The position numbers were made by a program, and so were the translations under genes. The notes below the pieces were generated by a model. It ran no database searches, was not told the DNA's origin, and saw nothing but the letters and a program-made list of their open reading frames with translations. DNA of 64,000 bases from Streptomyces viridochromogenes (GTDB lineage Bacteria > Actinomycetota > Actinomycetes > Streptomycetales > Streptomycetaceae): positions 1 to 64,000 of the forward strand of contig NZ_LGUR01000193.1 in NCBI RefSeq assembly GCF_001270495.1, read 5' to 3'. Below are positions 57,205 to 64,000 of the stretch, in pieces; the first letter of the stretch is position 1, and each line of letters opens with the position of its first letter.

Positions 57205-57288
57205 GCCCAGATGGTGGAATGCAGACACGGCGAGCTTAAACCTCGCTGCCCCTTCGCGGGCGTGCCGGTTCAAGTCCGGCTCTGGGCA
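57205..57288 (+). tRNA. bldA: tRNA-Leu (anticodon TAA), bldA
   Basis: A complete class II tRNA is visible. The acceptor arm is GCCCAGA (57205-57211) with TCTGGGC (57281-57287), and the discriminator A is at 57288. The anticodon stem is GCGAG/CTCGC with loop CTTAAAC, putting TAA at 57237-57239. A long variable arm and the T-loop GGTTCAAGTCC follow. CCA is not encoded. This is the only tRNA reading UUA efficiently in Streptomyces; in S. coelicolor it is bldA, needed for aerial growth and antibiotic production. I noticed no in-frame TTA codon in the genes of this window, by eye only. Confidence 0.98.
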
Positions 57289-57372
57289 CTTCCGAGCCTC
57301 TCCTTCCCTTCAAGAGTTCACGCACAACCGTTGACAGCGGGCGTGCGCGGTCGGAGACTCCGTCAGTAAGTG

Positions 57373-57388
57373 GTGAATGAAAGTTCAC
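57373..57388 (+). promoter_or_regulatory. GTGAA-N6-TTCAC operator-like dyad upstream of pobA
   Basis: GTGAA (57373-57377) and TTCAC (57384-57388) form a dyad 46 bases before the pobA ATG. A second element CGAAC...GACGAACG follows within 20 bases. IclR-type regulators of aromatic catabolism bind such sites, but no regulator gene is in the window. Confidence 0.45.
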
Positions 57389-57433
57389 TACACGAACTTC
57401 GGACGAACGACGAACAGTGAAGGGAAGCGACCG

Positions 57434-58609
57434 ATGCGCACCACTGTCGGCATCATCGGAGCGGGCCCCGCGGGCCTCCTCCTCGCCCGGCTGCTCCACA
57501 ACGCCGGCATCGACTCGGTCGTCCTGGAGAGCCGCGACCGCGCCTACGTCGAGCACCGCCAGCGCGCCGGAATCCTGGAGCAGGGCACGGTGGACGTGCT
57601 GCGCGCGGCCGGTGCGGCGGAGCGCATGGACCGCGAGGGTCTGCGACACGACGGCATCGAGCTCCGCTTCGACAGGCGGCGCCACCGCGTCGACTTCCCC
57701 GCCCTCACCGGCGGCCGGTCCGTGATGGTGTACGCCCAGACCGAGGTCTGCAAGGACCTCATCGCCCTCCAGCTGAAGGAGGGCGGCCCGCTGCTCTTCG
57801 AGGCGGAGGCCCTCGCCGTGGAGGGCGCGGACACCAACAGCCCGCGCGTGCGCTTCCGCCACGAGGGCGTCGAGGACGTCCTCGAATGCGGGAACGTCGT
57901 GGGCTGCGACGGCTTCTGGGGTGTGTCCCGCAAGGCCGTCCCCGCCGAGCTCACCCGGGTCTTCGAACGTACGTACCCCTTCGGTTGGCTCGGCATCCTC
58001 GCCGACGTCGCCCCCTCGCACGACGAGTTGGTCTACGCCCGCCACGAACGGGGCTTCGCCCTGCTCTCGATGCGCTCCCCGTCCGTCTCCCGCCTCTACC
58101 TCCAGGTCCCCGAAGGCACGGACGCCGACGCGTGGAGCGACGACGAGATCTGGGCGGAGTTGGAACGCCGCTTCGAGACCGCCGACGACTGGCGGCTGGA
58201 GCGCGGCCCCATCACCCAGAAGTCGGTCACACCCATGCGGTCGTACGTCCACGAGCCCATGCGCCACGGCCGCCTCTTCCTGGCCGGTGACGCGGCGCAC
58301 ATCGTGCCGCCGACGGGCGCCAAGGGGCTGAATCTGGCCGTCGGTGACGTCGTCACGTTCGCGCGCGCACTGACGTATGAAAGGGAGACGGGGTCGGCCG
58401 AGCTCCTCGACGCCTACTCCCGGAACTGTCTGCGCCGCGTGTGGCAGGCCGAGCGGTTCTCGTACGACATGACGACGATGCTGCACCGCGCCCCCGACGC
58501 CGACTCCTTCGAGGACCGGCTCCAGTTGGCGCGACTCGAGCGGCTCGCGTCGTCGCGCGCGGCCGAGACGGATCTGGCCGAGGGGTACACGGGCTTCCCG
58601 TTCGAGTGA
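57434..58609 (+). CDS. pobA: 4-hydroxybenzoate 3-monooxygenase
   Basis: The 391-residue flavoprotein has near-exact family length. It hydroxylates 4-hydroxybenzoate to protocatechuate using FAD and NADPH, feeding the beta-ketoadipate pathway. Signatures: GIIGAGPAGLLLARLL (FAD), ESRDRAYVEHRQRAGILEQG, GCDGFWGVSRKAV (DG motif), and RLFLAGDAAHIVPPTGAKGL (GD motif with active-site Pro). GAAGGGAAG precedes ATG 57434. It appears monocistronic, with an operator-like dyad upstream. Confidence 0.96.
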   Translation: MRTTVGIIGAGPAGLLLARLLHNAGIDSVVLESRDRAYVEHRQRAGILEQGTVDVLRAAGAAERMDREGLRHDGIELRFDRRRHRVDFPALTGGRSVMVYAQTEVCKDLIALQLKEGGPLLFEAEALAVEGADTNSPRVRFRHEGVEDVLECGNVVGCDGFWGVSRKAVPAELTRVFERTYPFGWLGILADVAPSHDELVYARHERGFALLSMRSPSVSRLYLQVPEGTDADAWSDDEIWAELERRFETADDWRLERGPITQKSVTPMRSYVHEPMRHGRLFLAGDAAHIVPPTGAKGLNLAVGDVVTFARALTYERETGSAELLDAYSRNCLRRVWQAERFSYDMTTMLHRAPDADSFEDRLQLARLERLASSRAAETDLAEGYTGFPFE

Positions 58610-58657
58610 GCGCGGGCGGGGGCGCGCGGGGTGCGGGCGCGTGGGTGCGGGCCAGGG

Positions 58658-58731
58658 GAGTGATCTCCGGCCGGTTCCGGCGAGGTCGCAGGTTGGTCAT
58701 GAATGATCCCCTCCGTGGCCGGGAATCACTC
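58658..58731 (+). repeat. Imperfect 15-bp inverted repeat enclosing a structured loop
   Basis: Bases 58658-58672 and 58717-58731 pair at 13 of 15 positions around a 44-base loop. It lies about 50 bases after the pobA stop and may terminate it or form a processed 3' end. The rest of 58610-58852 shows no gene. Confidence 0.45.
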
Positions 58732-58852
58732 GGCCGCGTAGCGTGTTGGCCAGCACGACGAGGGAAAGATCCTCCCCAAGCACTAGGGTCAATCCTTTGC
58801 CTACCTATTACTCTTGAGCCAAGGCCACGCACGGTGGCCATGGAGGAGTGAA

Positions 58853-59749
58853 ATGAGGAGCAGCAACCCGGTCTTCTCGCGACGGGGGTTCAGCCGCGAC
58901 AACGGCTACGCGGGCTTCAACGCCCAGCCGCAGGCCGGGGGCGCCGCTGTCGGCACGCAGGGCAACCCGTACGCCCAGCCGCAGGCCGGCAACCCGTACG
59001 CGCAGAACCCTTACGCCCAGCAGGACCTTCAGTACGGCGCGCCGCCGCAGGCCCCGGCCACCACCGGCCGGATGACGATGGACGACGTCATCCTGCGCAC
59101 GGGCACCACGCTCGGCACCCTGATCGTCACGGCCGCCCTCGCCTGGGCGCTGCTGCCGGTCGACGACGCGAACATCAGCCGGTCTTACGGCATCGCCATC
59201 GTCGCCGGTCTGATCGGCATGGTCCTGGCGCTCGTCCAGTCCTTCAAGCGCAAGGCCTCGCCCGCGCTGATCCTGTCGTACGCCGCGCTCGAGGGTGTCT
59301 TCCTCGGCGTCGTCTCCAGCGTCGTTGACAACCGCATCGCGAGCGGTGCGGCCATGCAGGCGGTGCTCGGCACGATGGCGGTCTTCGCCGCGGTGCTGGT
59401 CGCGTACAAGGCGGGCTGGATCCGCGTCAACCGCCGCTTCGTCGGCTTCGTGATGGCGGCCGCGCTCGGCTTCATCCTGCTGATGGCGGTCAACCTGCTG
59501 TTCGCGGTCTTCGGCGGCGGTGACGGCCTCGGCTTCCGCAGCGGCCCGCTCGGCATCGTCTTCGGCATCGTCGGCATCCTGCTCGGCGCCTGCTTCCTCG
59601 CCCTGGACTTCAAGCAGGTCGAGGACGGTCTCGCCTACGGCGCGCCGCGCGAGGAGGCCTGGCTCGCGGCCTTCGGCCTCACCATGACGCTGGTGTGGAT
59701 CTACATGGAGTTCCTGAGGCTCATCTCGATCCTCAACAGCAGCGACTAG
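58853..59749 (+). CDS. Bax inhibitor-1/YccA family membrane protein
   Basis: The 298-residue protein has a Gln/Pro/Tyr-rich cytoplasmic N terminus (NPYAQ repeats, about 60 residues). Seven membrane segments of the BI-1 family follow from about residue 80 to 298. Family marks are FKRKASPALILSYAALEGVFLG, the short GSDF-like region around VDNRIASG, and FLALDFKQVEDG. BI-1 relatives are pH-gated calcium leak channels; the bacterial role is unclear. GGAGGAG precedes ATG 58853. A strong hairpin follows. Confidence 0.93.
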   Translation: MRSSNPVFSRRGFSRDNGYAGFNAQPQAGGAAVGTQGNPYAQPQAGNPYAQNPYAQQDLQYGAPPQAPATTGRMTMDDVILRTGTTLGTLIVTAALAWALLPVDDANISRSYGIAIVAGLIGMVLALVQSFKRKASPALILSYAALEGVFLGVVSSVVDNRIASGAAMQAVLGTMAVFAAVLVAYKAGWIRVNRRFVGFVMAAALGFILLMAVNLLFAVFGGGDGLGFRSGPLGIVFGIVGILLGACFLALDFKQVEDGLAYGAPREEAWLAAFGLTMTLVWIYMEFLRLISILNSSD

Positions 59750-59767
59750 TCTCCGACGGTTGTGCAG

Positions 59768-59800
59768 CGAAGGGCCCCGGGTTCGTCCCGGGGCCCTTCG
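59768..59800. terminator. Perfect 14-bp hairpin after the BI-1 family gene
   Basis: Bases 59768-59781 and 59787-59800 pair perfectly around the loop TTCGT. It lies between convergent genes and probably works on both strands. Confidence 0.88.
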
Positions 59801-59816
59801 TCGTCTGTGCGCGCGT

Positions 59817-60047
59817 CTAGAGGAACTTGCGCGCCGCCCTCCTCAGGTCGTACTCGTGGACGATCGCCTTCGCGTGGCCGTACGCGAGGTCGTATTCGTG
59901 GCGTAGCCAGCTGACCTTCTCCTCGAAGCGGACGAGGGCCGGGCCTTCTTCTACGGTGCGGAGCCAGTCGGAGACTTCACGACCGGTGCAGTGGGGGATG
60001 CGGGCGAGCATGTTGCGGTGGGTCTCCTCGGAGAGGACGTGGGACAT
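59817..60047 (-). CDS. DUF4287 small protein
   Basis: The 76-residue soluble protein (MSHVLSEETHRNMLARIPHC..., then VRFEEKVSWLRHEYDLAYGHAKAIVHEYDLRR) matches the DUF4287 family. ATG 60047 follows GGAGG at good spacing, so the longer frame from 60065 is rejected. DUF4287 is widespread in actinobacteria with no known activity; some copies are fused to a DUF5655 domain. Confidence 0.88.
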   Translation of the reverse strand: MSHVLSEETHRNMLARIPHCTGREVSDWLRTVEEGPALVRFEEKVSWLRHEYDLAYGHAKAIVHEYDLRRAARKFL

Positions 60048-60139
60048 CGGCGCCTCCGGACGCAAAGGGGATGTAAGCCGGTCCTTCAGGTCACCGTGCC
60101 TGAGCGTTCGCCCGTTGGCAACAGTCGTGGTGCGACGCG

Positions 60140-60145
60140 TAGGTT
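60140..60145 (+). promoter_or_regulatory. -10 box for a leaderless small gene
   Basis: TAGGTT ends 6 bases before the GTG at 60152. TTGGCA is found 19 bases upstream as a possible -35. No ribosome-binding site is present. Confidence 0.45.
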
Positions 60146-60151
60146 TGTGGG

Positions 60152-60463
60152 GTGGTTGATACGACGCGTCTGACTCGAGCCGTGGATCACTTTGCCGACC
60201 GGTTGCGGGCGGCGCCGCAGTCCCGCTTGCAGAGGGGCGCCGCGGGGGAGGCTTTGGGGTTGGCCAGGGAGTTGGCTTCGTGGGCGCAGGTTCTGGAGAC
60301 GCCGGGAGCCGAGCCTCGGGTGATGCCCGATGCCGGGATGTTCGCTGCGGCTGACCAAATCACCGTTGCCGTGCATGACTTGGCGGTGGTTCTTGAGAAC
60401 GACGACCAGGTCTCTGACGCGGTGCGGCTGGTGGAGGAGGCGCAGAAGAGGGCGGGGGTCTGA
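60152..60463 (+). CDS. Conserved hypothetical small helical protein
   Basis: The 103-residue, probably all-helical soluble protein (VDHFADRLRAAPQSRLQRG, LELAxWAQ-like helix, HDLAVVLENDDQVSDAVRLV) has no motif I recognise. It has no signal peptide. It reads as a leaderless gene, divergent from the DUF4287 gene. The coding pattern (GC-rich third positions) supports a real gene. Confidence 0.78.
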   Translation: MVDTTRLTRAVDHFADRLRAAPQSRLQRGAAGEALGLARELASWAQVLETPGAEPRVMPDAGMFAAADQITVAVHDLAVVLENDDQVSDAVRLVEEAQKRAGV

Positions 60464-60519
60464 GGTCCCGGGGCCCGCAAACGCCGCCAGGGGCGCGGGG
60501 CAGAACCACCGCCCCGGAA

Positions 60520-61311
60520 CTACAGGCTCGCTATGACCCTGTCCGCCAGGATGTAGACGTTCTCCTCGCCGCACGCGAACGTCAGGGTGTACGCCCCTGA
60601 CACTCCCGAACCGCCCAGCAGTACCGGCGTCTCGCCCGCGCGCAGGGCCGCTGCCAGGCGCTCCGCCGTCTCGCGGTGGCCCGGGGTCATGCACAGGGTG
60701 GTGCCGTCGGCGAAGACGTAGACGTCGAGGGTGCCCAGCGGGCCGGGGCGGACGTCGGTCAGCTCGGTGGCGGAGGCGGCCAGTTCCTCAAGGGTGGACA
60801 CCGTACGCTCATGGTCGTTCACGGCAGGTGAGGAGACCGGGACGAAGTCCGGGTGGGAGGGGTGACGGCGGCGGGCCGCGGCCAGTTCGGGGGACTCGCC
60901 CGCGAACTCGTCCGCGTCCGCGGTCGGCTCGGTCACCGGCTCCAGATGCTCCAGACCCGCGAAATCGGCCTGGCGGGGCAGGAACAGCTCGCTGTCGGAC
61001 AAGCCGAGCAGGGTGGGCGCGTCGGAGCCGTCACGGGCCTCCTGGGCGGCCCAGAAGGCGCGCGCCTCGGCCAGCTCCCGCTCGCGTTCCTCGGCGAGCG
61101 CCTCGGCCACCGCCGCGCGTATCTCATCGGCGTCGGCGGAGACGCGGGCCGGCGGGACCAGGCCGCGGGTCGCGGCGGCGTTGTTCTTCGCCAGCTCGGT
61201 GTGCAGGGCCGCGACCTGTCGGCGCAGCACCATGAGGGTGCGCAGGACGGCGACGCCCACGGCGCCGGTGGCGGCCGTGGTGAGCAGCAAGGCGATCGGC
61301 ATGGCGCTCAC
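60520..61311 (-). CDS. Single-span membrane-anchored protein of unknown function
   Basis: The 263-residue protein has one N-terminal membrane segment (about 5-25), then a charged coiled coil (about 28-95, RRQVAALHTELAKN and DEIRAAVAEALAEERERELAE). A polar acidic middle follows, and a C-terminal beta-rich domain (DVYVFADGTTLCMTPGHRE, LLGGSGVSGAYTLTFACGEENVYILADRVI). No family is recognised. GGGAG lies 8 bases before GTG 61311. Confidence 0.8.
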   Translation of the reverse strand: MSAMPIALLLTTAATGAVGVAVLRTLMVLRRQVAALHTELAKNNAAATRGLVPPARVSADADEIRAAVAEALAEERERELAEARAFWAAQEARDGSDAPTLLGLSDSELFLPRQADFAGLEHLEPVTEPTADADEFAGESPELAAARRRHPSHPDFVPVSSPAVNDHERTVSTLEELAASATELTDVRPGPLGTLDVYVFADGTTLCMTPGHRETAERLAAALRAGETPVLLGGSGVSGAYTLTFACGEENVYILADRVIASL

Positions 61312-61468
61312 TGACGTACTCCCGGTTCAAAGTCGACCCCCGACTTCCTACATCAGCTTGAAGGGCGGACTATCCAGCTGTCAGTGCGTAACGTCACGAA
61401 ACGGGCAGGACTTTGGGCCTGGGGTTTGGTGGTGCAACGGCTCTGAGCTGCGTAAATCCCTCCGCGGA

Positions 61469-61505
61469 GGGAGATAGGTCACATCCTGAGGGAGATTGGA
61501 TCACA
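61469..61505 (-). promoter_or_regulatory. Two direct repeats 21 bp apart upstream of the membrane-anchored protein gene
   Basis: GGGAGATAGGTCACA (from 61469) and GGGAGATTGGATCACA (from 61490) repeat at a 21-base period, two helical turns. They lie between the thiolase terminator and the gene ending at 60520, suggesting a regulator that binds one helix face. No RNA motif was recognised. The remainder of 61312-61604 holds only the terminator and the presumed promoter. Confidence 0.4.
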
Positions 61506-61509
61506 AATC

Positions 61510-61544
61510 GGCCCAGAACCAAGGAGTTTCCCGGGTTCCGGGCC
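61510..61544 (-). terminator. 11-bp hairpin after the thiolase gene
   Basis: Bases 61510-61520 and 61534-61544 pair with one G-T wobble around a 13-base loop, about 60 bases beyond the thiolase stop on the minus strand. Confidence 0.7.
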
Positions 61545-61604
61545 GAAGGCTCACGCTGGGTCCCGAGCCGACTACTCAGGGGCTTTGGCGGAGGGGTTCG
61601 GGTT

Positions 61605-62825
61605 TCAGCTCAGGCGCTCGATGACCATCGCCATGCCCTGGCCGCCGCCGACGCACATCGTCTCCAGGCCGAACTGCTTGTCGTGGTGCTGGAGGGAGTT
61701 GATCAGTGTGGTGGTGATGCGGGCACCGGTCATGCCGAAGGGGTGGCCGACGGCGATGGCGCCGCCGTTGACGTTCAGCTTGTCGATGTCGATGCCCAGC
61801 TCGCGGTAGGAGGGGATCACCTGGGCGGCGAACGCCTCGTTGATCTCGACCAGGTCGATGTCGTCGATGGTGAGGCCGGCCCGGCGCAGGGCCTGCTGGC
61901 TCGCCTCGACCGGGCCGAGACCCATGATCTCGGGGGAGAGGCCGGAGACGCCGGTCGACACGATGCGGGCGAGCGGGGTGAGGCCGAGCTCGCGGGCCTT
62001 GGTGTCCGACATGATGACGAGGGCCGCCGCGCCGTCGTTCAGGGGGCAGCAGTTGGCGGCGGTGACGAGGCCGTCGGGGCGGAAGACGGGCTTGAGGCCC
62101 TGGACGCCCTCCAGGGTGACGCCGGGGCGGGGGCCGTCGTCCTTGGAGACGACGGTGCCGTCGGGGAGGGTGACCGGGGTGATCTCGCGCTCCCAGAAGC
62201 CGTTCTTGATGGCTTCCTCGGCGAGGTTCTGCGAACGGACGCCGAACTCGTCCATGTCCTGGCGGGTGATGCCCTTCGACCGGGCGAGGTTCTCGGCGGT
62301 CTGGCCCATGGCGATGTACGCGTCCGGGACGAGGCCGTCCTCGCGCGGGTCGTGCCAGGTCGTGCCCTCCTGCTGGGCGACGGCGGCGGTGCGGGCCTCG
62401 GCCTCGGCGAAGAAGGGGTTGTGGGTGTCGGGGAGGCTGTCGGAGTTGCCCTTGGCGAAGCGGGAGACCGTCTCGACGCCGGCCGAGATGAAGACGTCGC
62501 CCTCGCCGGCCTTGATGGCGTGCAGTGCCATGCGCGAGGTCTGGAGGGAGGAGGAGCAGTACCGGGTGACGGTGCAGCCCGGGAGGTGGTCCATGCCCAT
62601 CTGTACGGCGACGATGCGGCCGAGGTTGTTGCCCTGCTCGCCGCCGGGGAGGCCGCAGCCGAGCATCAGGTCGTCGATGTCGCGCGGGTCCAGCTCGGGG
62701 ACCTTGGCCAGGGCCGCCTGGATGATCGTGGCGGTGAGGTCGTCCGGGCGCAGGTCTTTCAGGGAGCCCTTGAAGGCGCGGCCGATGGGGGAGCGGGCGG
62801 TCGAGACGATCACGGCTTCGGGCAT
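61605..62825 (-). CDS. Acetyl-CoA C-acetyltransferase (thiolase)
   Basis: The 406-residue thiolase has nucleophilic Cys in [13 protein letters not shown] (about 88), [14 protein letters not shown], catalytic His in [16 protein letters not shown] (about 360), and the second Cys in [15 protein letters not shown] (about 390). The set is complete. It condenses or cleaves acyl-CoA, either for beta-oxidation or for acetoacetyl-CoA formation. ATG 62825 is better spaced from GGAG than the GTG at 62828. No beta-oxidation partner gene is adjacent. Confidence 0.96.
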   Translation of the reverse strand: MPEAVIVSTARSPIGRAFKGSLKDLRPDDLTATIIQAALAKVPELDPRDIDDLMLGCGLPGGEQGNNLGRIVAVQMGMDHLPGCTVTRYCSSSLQTSRMALHAIKAGEGDVFISAGVETVSRFAKGNSDSLPDTHNPFFAEAEARTAAVAQQEGTTWHDPREDGLVPDAYIAMGQTAENLARSKGITRQDMDEFGVRSQNLAEEAIKNGFWEREITPVTLPDGTVVSKDDGPRPGVTLEGVQGLKPVFRPDGLVTAANCCPLNDGAAALVIMSDTKARELGLTPLARIVSTGVSGLSPEIMGLGPVEASQQALRRAGLTIDDIDLVEINEAFAAQVIPSYRELGIDIDKLNVNGGAIAVGHPFGMTGARITTTLINSLQHHDKQFGLETMCVGGGQGMAMVIERLS

Positions 62826-62995
62826 CACGGCTCCAGTTGAAAGGTGCGGCGCGCAGCGCCACGTTGAGGGGTGGTGGTCGGGCGACGGGTGGGCATACCG
62901 GGGGGTCGGGCAGGGCTGTGTGGGAAGTTACCCGTACGTATGGGTCAGGTCACGGGCAGGGCGGTGTGACCCTTACCGCAATTTTCTAAGCGCTT

Positions 62996-63203
62996 GCTTT
63001 CCTCGCCCCCGCCGCCCCTACCCGTCCCATCCTTCTGGGGCTCCGCCCCAGACCCCGCTCCTCAAACGCCGGAGGGGCTGGATTCGCCAGGCATTCTCAG
63101 CCCGTCCGGCGTTTGAGGACGAGGCCCGCAGGGCCGACAGCGGTGGTCTGGGGGCGCAGCCCCCAGGGACGGGACGGGTAGGGGCGGCGGGGGCGAGGAA
63201 AGC
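62996..63203. repeat. 208-bp composite inverted-repeat element
   Basis: The outer arms, 62996-63028 and 63171-63203, are perfect 33-bp inverted repeats. Inside is a second perfect 15-bp inverted repeat (63060-63074 and 63105-63119) made of the TCCGGCGTTTGAGGA core also present at 17780. Two small hairpins (63036-63052 and about 63147-63165) flank it. It begins 7 bases beyond the GDSL hydrolase stop and probably terminates that gene. It has no coding capacity, so it could be a non-autonomous repeat. The rest of 62826-63210 is the thiolase promoter region. Confidence 0.85.
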
Positions 63204-63210
63204 CCCGTGG

Positions 63211-64000
63211 TCAGGGGGACGGGGTTACCGGGGTGCGGTCCGGTTCCGGGACGCGGCGGCGGCGTCGGCGCTTGAGGAGGGCCCAGGGGCCCTTCGGGCC
63301 GGTCGGCATCGCGGCCGTGACCTCCGTGCCCGCCTCCGACGCGGCCTCGGCCGCGGCCCGGGCCACCGGGAGGAAGCCCTCGCGGCGGGTGACGTCGGGG
63401 CGCTCCTCCTCCGCCGGCCACAGGCCCAGCGCCGCGCAGACCGTCGGCAGGACCGCCATCGCCGCCGTGGCGTAACCCTCCGCCGAGGGGTGGTAGTTGT
63501 CGGGGCCGAAAAGCTCGCGCGGGTTGGCCGCGAACTCCGGGCCCAGCAGGTCGCCCAGCGACACCGTGCGGCCGCCCTGTTCGACGGCGCCGATCGTCTG
63601 GGCGGCCGCCAGCTGGCGTGAGGCGCGGCGGGCCAGCCACCGGAGCGGTTGCTGGACCGGTTCGATCGTGCCCAGGTCGGGGCAGGTCCCGACCACCACC
63701 TCCGCACCGGCCGTGCGCAGCCGTCGTACGGCCGCGGACAGGTGACGGACCGAGCGCGTCGCCGGCATGCGGTTCGTGACGTCGTTCGCGCCGATCATGA
63801 TCACGCAGACGTCGGGTGCCAGGGCGGGGTCCGCGAGGACCAGGGCCACCTGGCGGTCCAGGTCGTCCGAGCGGGCGCCCGGCAGGGCCACGTTGCGGAA
63901 CTCCACCTGCCGTTCCGCCACCGCCGCCAGCCCCGACGCCAGCAGTGCGCCGGGCGTCTGCCCCGCACGGTGCACGCCCTGGCCCGCGGCCGTCGAGTCA
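63211..64000 (-). CDS. SGNH/GDSL hydrolase (5' end beyond the window)
   Basis: At least 263 residues are present; the N terminus is cut by the window edge. The frame stays open to the edge and there encodes D-S-T-A-A-G-Q-G, the GDS block with the nucleophilic Ser. VALPGARSDDL, the Asn block VIMIGANDVTNRM, and the terminal catalytic pair in FGPDNYHPSAEGYA (Asp and His) follow. These are the four SGNH blocks. Family members are esterases or lipases. A basic tail (LLKRRRRRRVPEPDR) ends it. The GTG at 63975 is internal, because it would remove the catalytic Ser. Confidence 0.9.
   Translation of the reverse strand, partial: DSTAAGQGVHRAGQTPGALLASGLAAVAERQVEFRNVALPGARSDDLDRQVALVLADPALAPDVCVIMIGANDVTNRMPATRSVRHLSAAVRRLRTAGAEVVVGTCPDLGTIEPVQQPLRWLARRASRQLAAAQTIGAVEQGGRTVSLGDLLGPEFAANPRELFGPDNYHPSAEGYATAAMAVLPTVCAALGLWPAEEERPDVTRREGFLPVARAAAEAASEAGTEVTAAMPTGPKGPWALLKRRRRRRVPEPDRTPVTPSP

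Noticed and set aside
63973..63975. GTG at 63975 as the start of the GDSL hydrolase
   Set aside because: The frame continues to the window edge and encodes the GDS-block serine upstream of this codon, so the true start lies outside.

Overview
The window is high-GC actinobacterial DNA and is almost certainly from a Streptomyces chromosome. Three things point there: GTG/TTG starts and GC-rich third positions throughout; a tRNA-Leu(UAA) gene with the bldA sequence; and the gene order mazG, P450, two rpf genes, eno, divIC, DUF501, ppx, ndh, cfa, bldA, pobA, BI-1, thiolase, which as far as I remember matches the core region around SCO3080-SCO3110 of S. coelicolor. No insertion sequence, prophage or CRISPR array is visible.

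Left end (1-5,320): a compact accessory locus built from polymorphic-toxin parts. A YwqJ-type deaminase and a SUKH-3 immunity-like gene lie on the minus strand. Facing away from them are a WHH-nuclease-like/SUKH fusion and a 948-residue protein with an Imm35 (YrhB-like) domain, a very long Gly/Pro-rich linker, a XOO_2897-type deaminase domain and a SUKH-4 domain. Toxin-type and immunity-type domains sit in the same chains and no export signal is visible. This is the best candidate for an undescribed system.

5,320-23,130: a DivIVA-like coiled-coil protein, a solute/sodium symporter with its DUF485 partner, two GNAT/EEP-type genes, a DHA2 drug-efflux pump, a MacB/FtsX-type ABC exporter, a DUF2079 membrane protein, mfd, and a two-gene unit made of an HTH/zinc-ribbon regulator and a small membrane protein.

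23,130-37,200: a second toxin region. A 790-base non-coding stretch precedes a secreted LamG protein, a 2,155-residue RHS protein ending in a toxin-44 domain, and a small three-span membrane protein that is the likely immunity partner. A DUF899 gene, an MT0933-type antitoxin gene and a secreted HNH nuclease lipoprotein follow.

37,200-53,440: conserved genes, including a Ser/Thr kinase with a co-transcribed membrane protein, a SurA-like lipoprotein, mazG, a CYP107U1-like P450, two resuscitation-promoting factors (rpfA has a clear c-di-AMP riboswitch), eno, divIC, DUF501, ppx, a small secreted protein, type II NADH dehydrogenase (a Rex-like operator lies upstream) and cyclopropane-fatty-acid synthase.

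53,500-64,000: a second, inverted copy of the ABC exporter module, bldA, pobA, a BI-1 family protein, small conserved genes, a thiolase, a composite inverted-repeat element with perfect 33-bp outer arms, and the 3' part of a GDSL hydrolase cut by the window edge. Where I moved a start codon downstream of the longest open frame, the entry gives the reason (ribosome-binding-site spacing, family N terminus, or a -10 box that fits a leaderless start).
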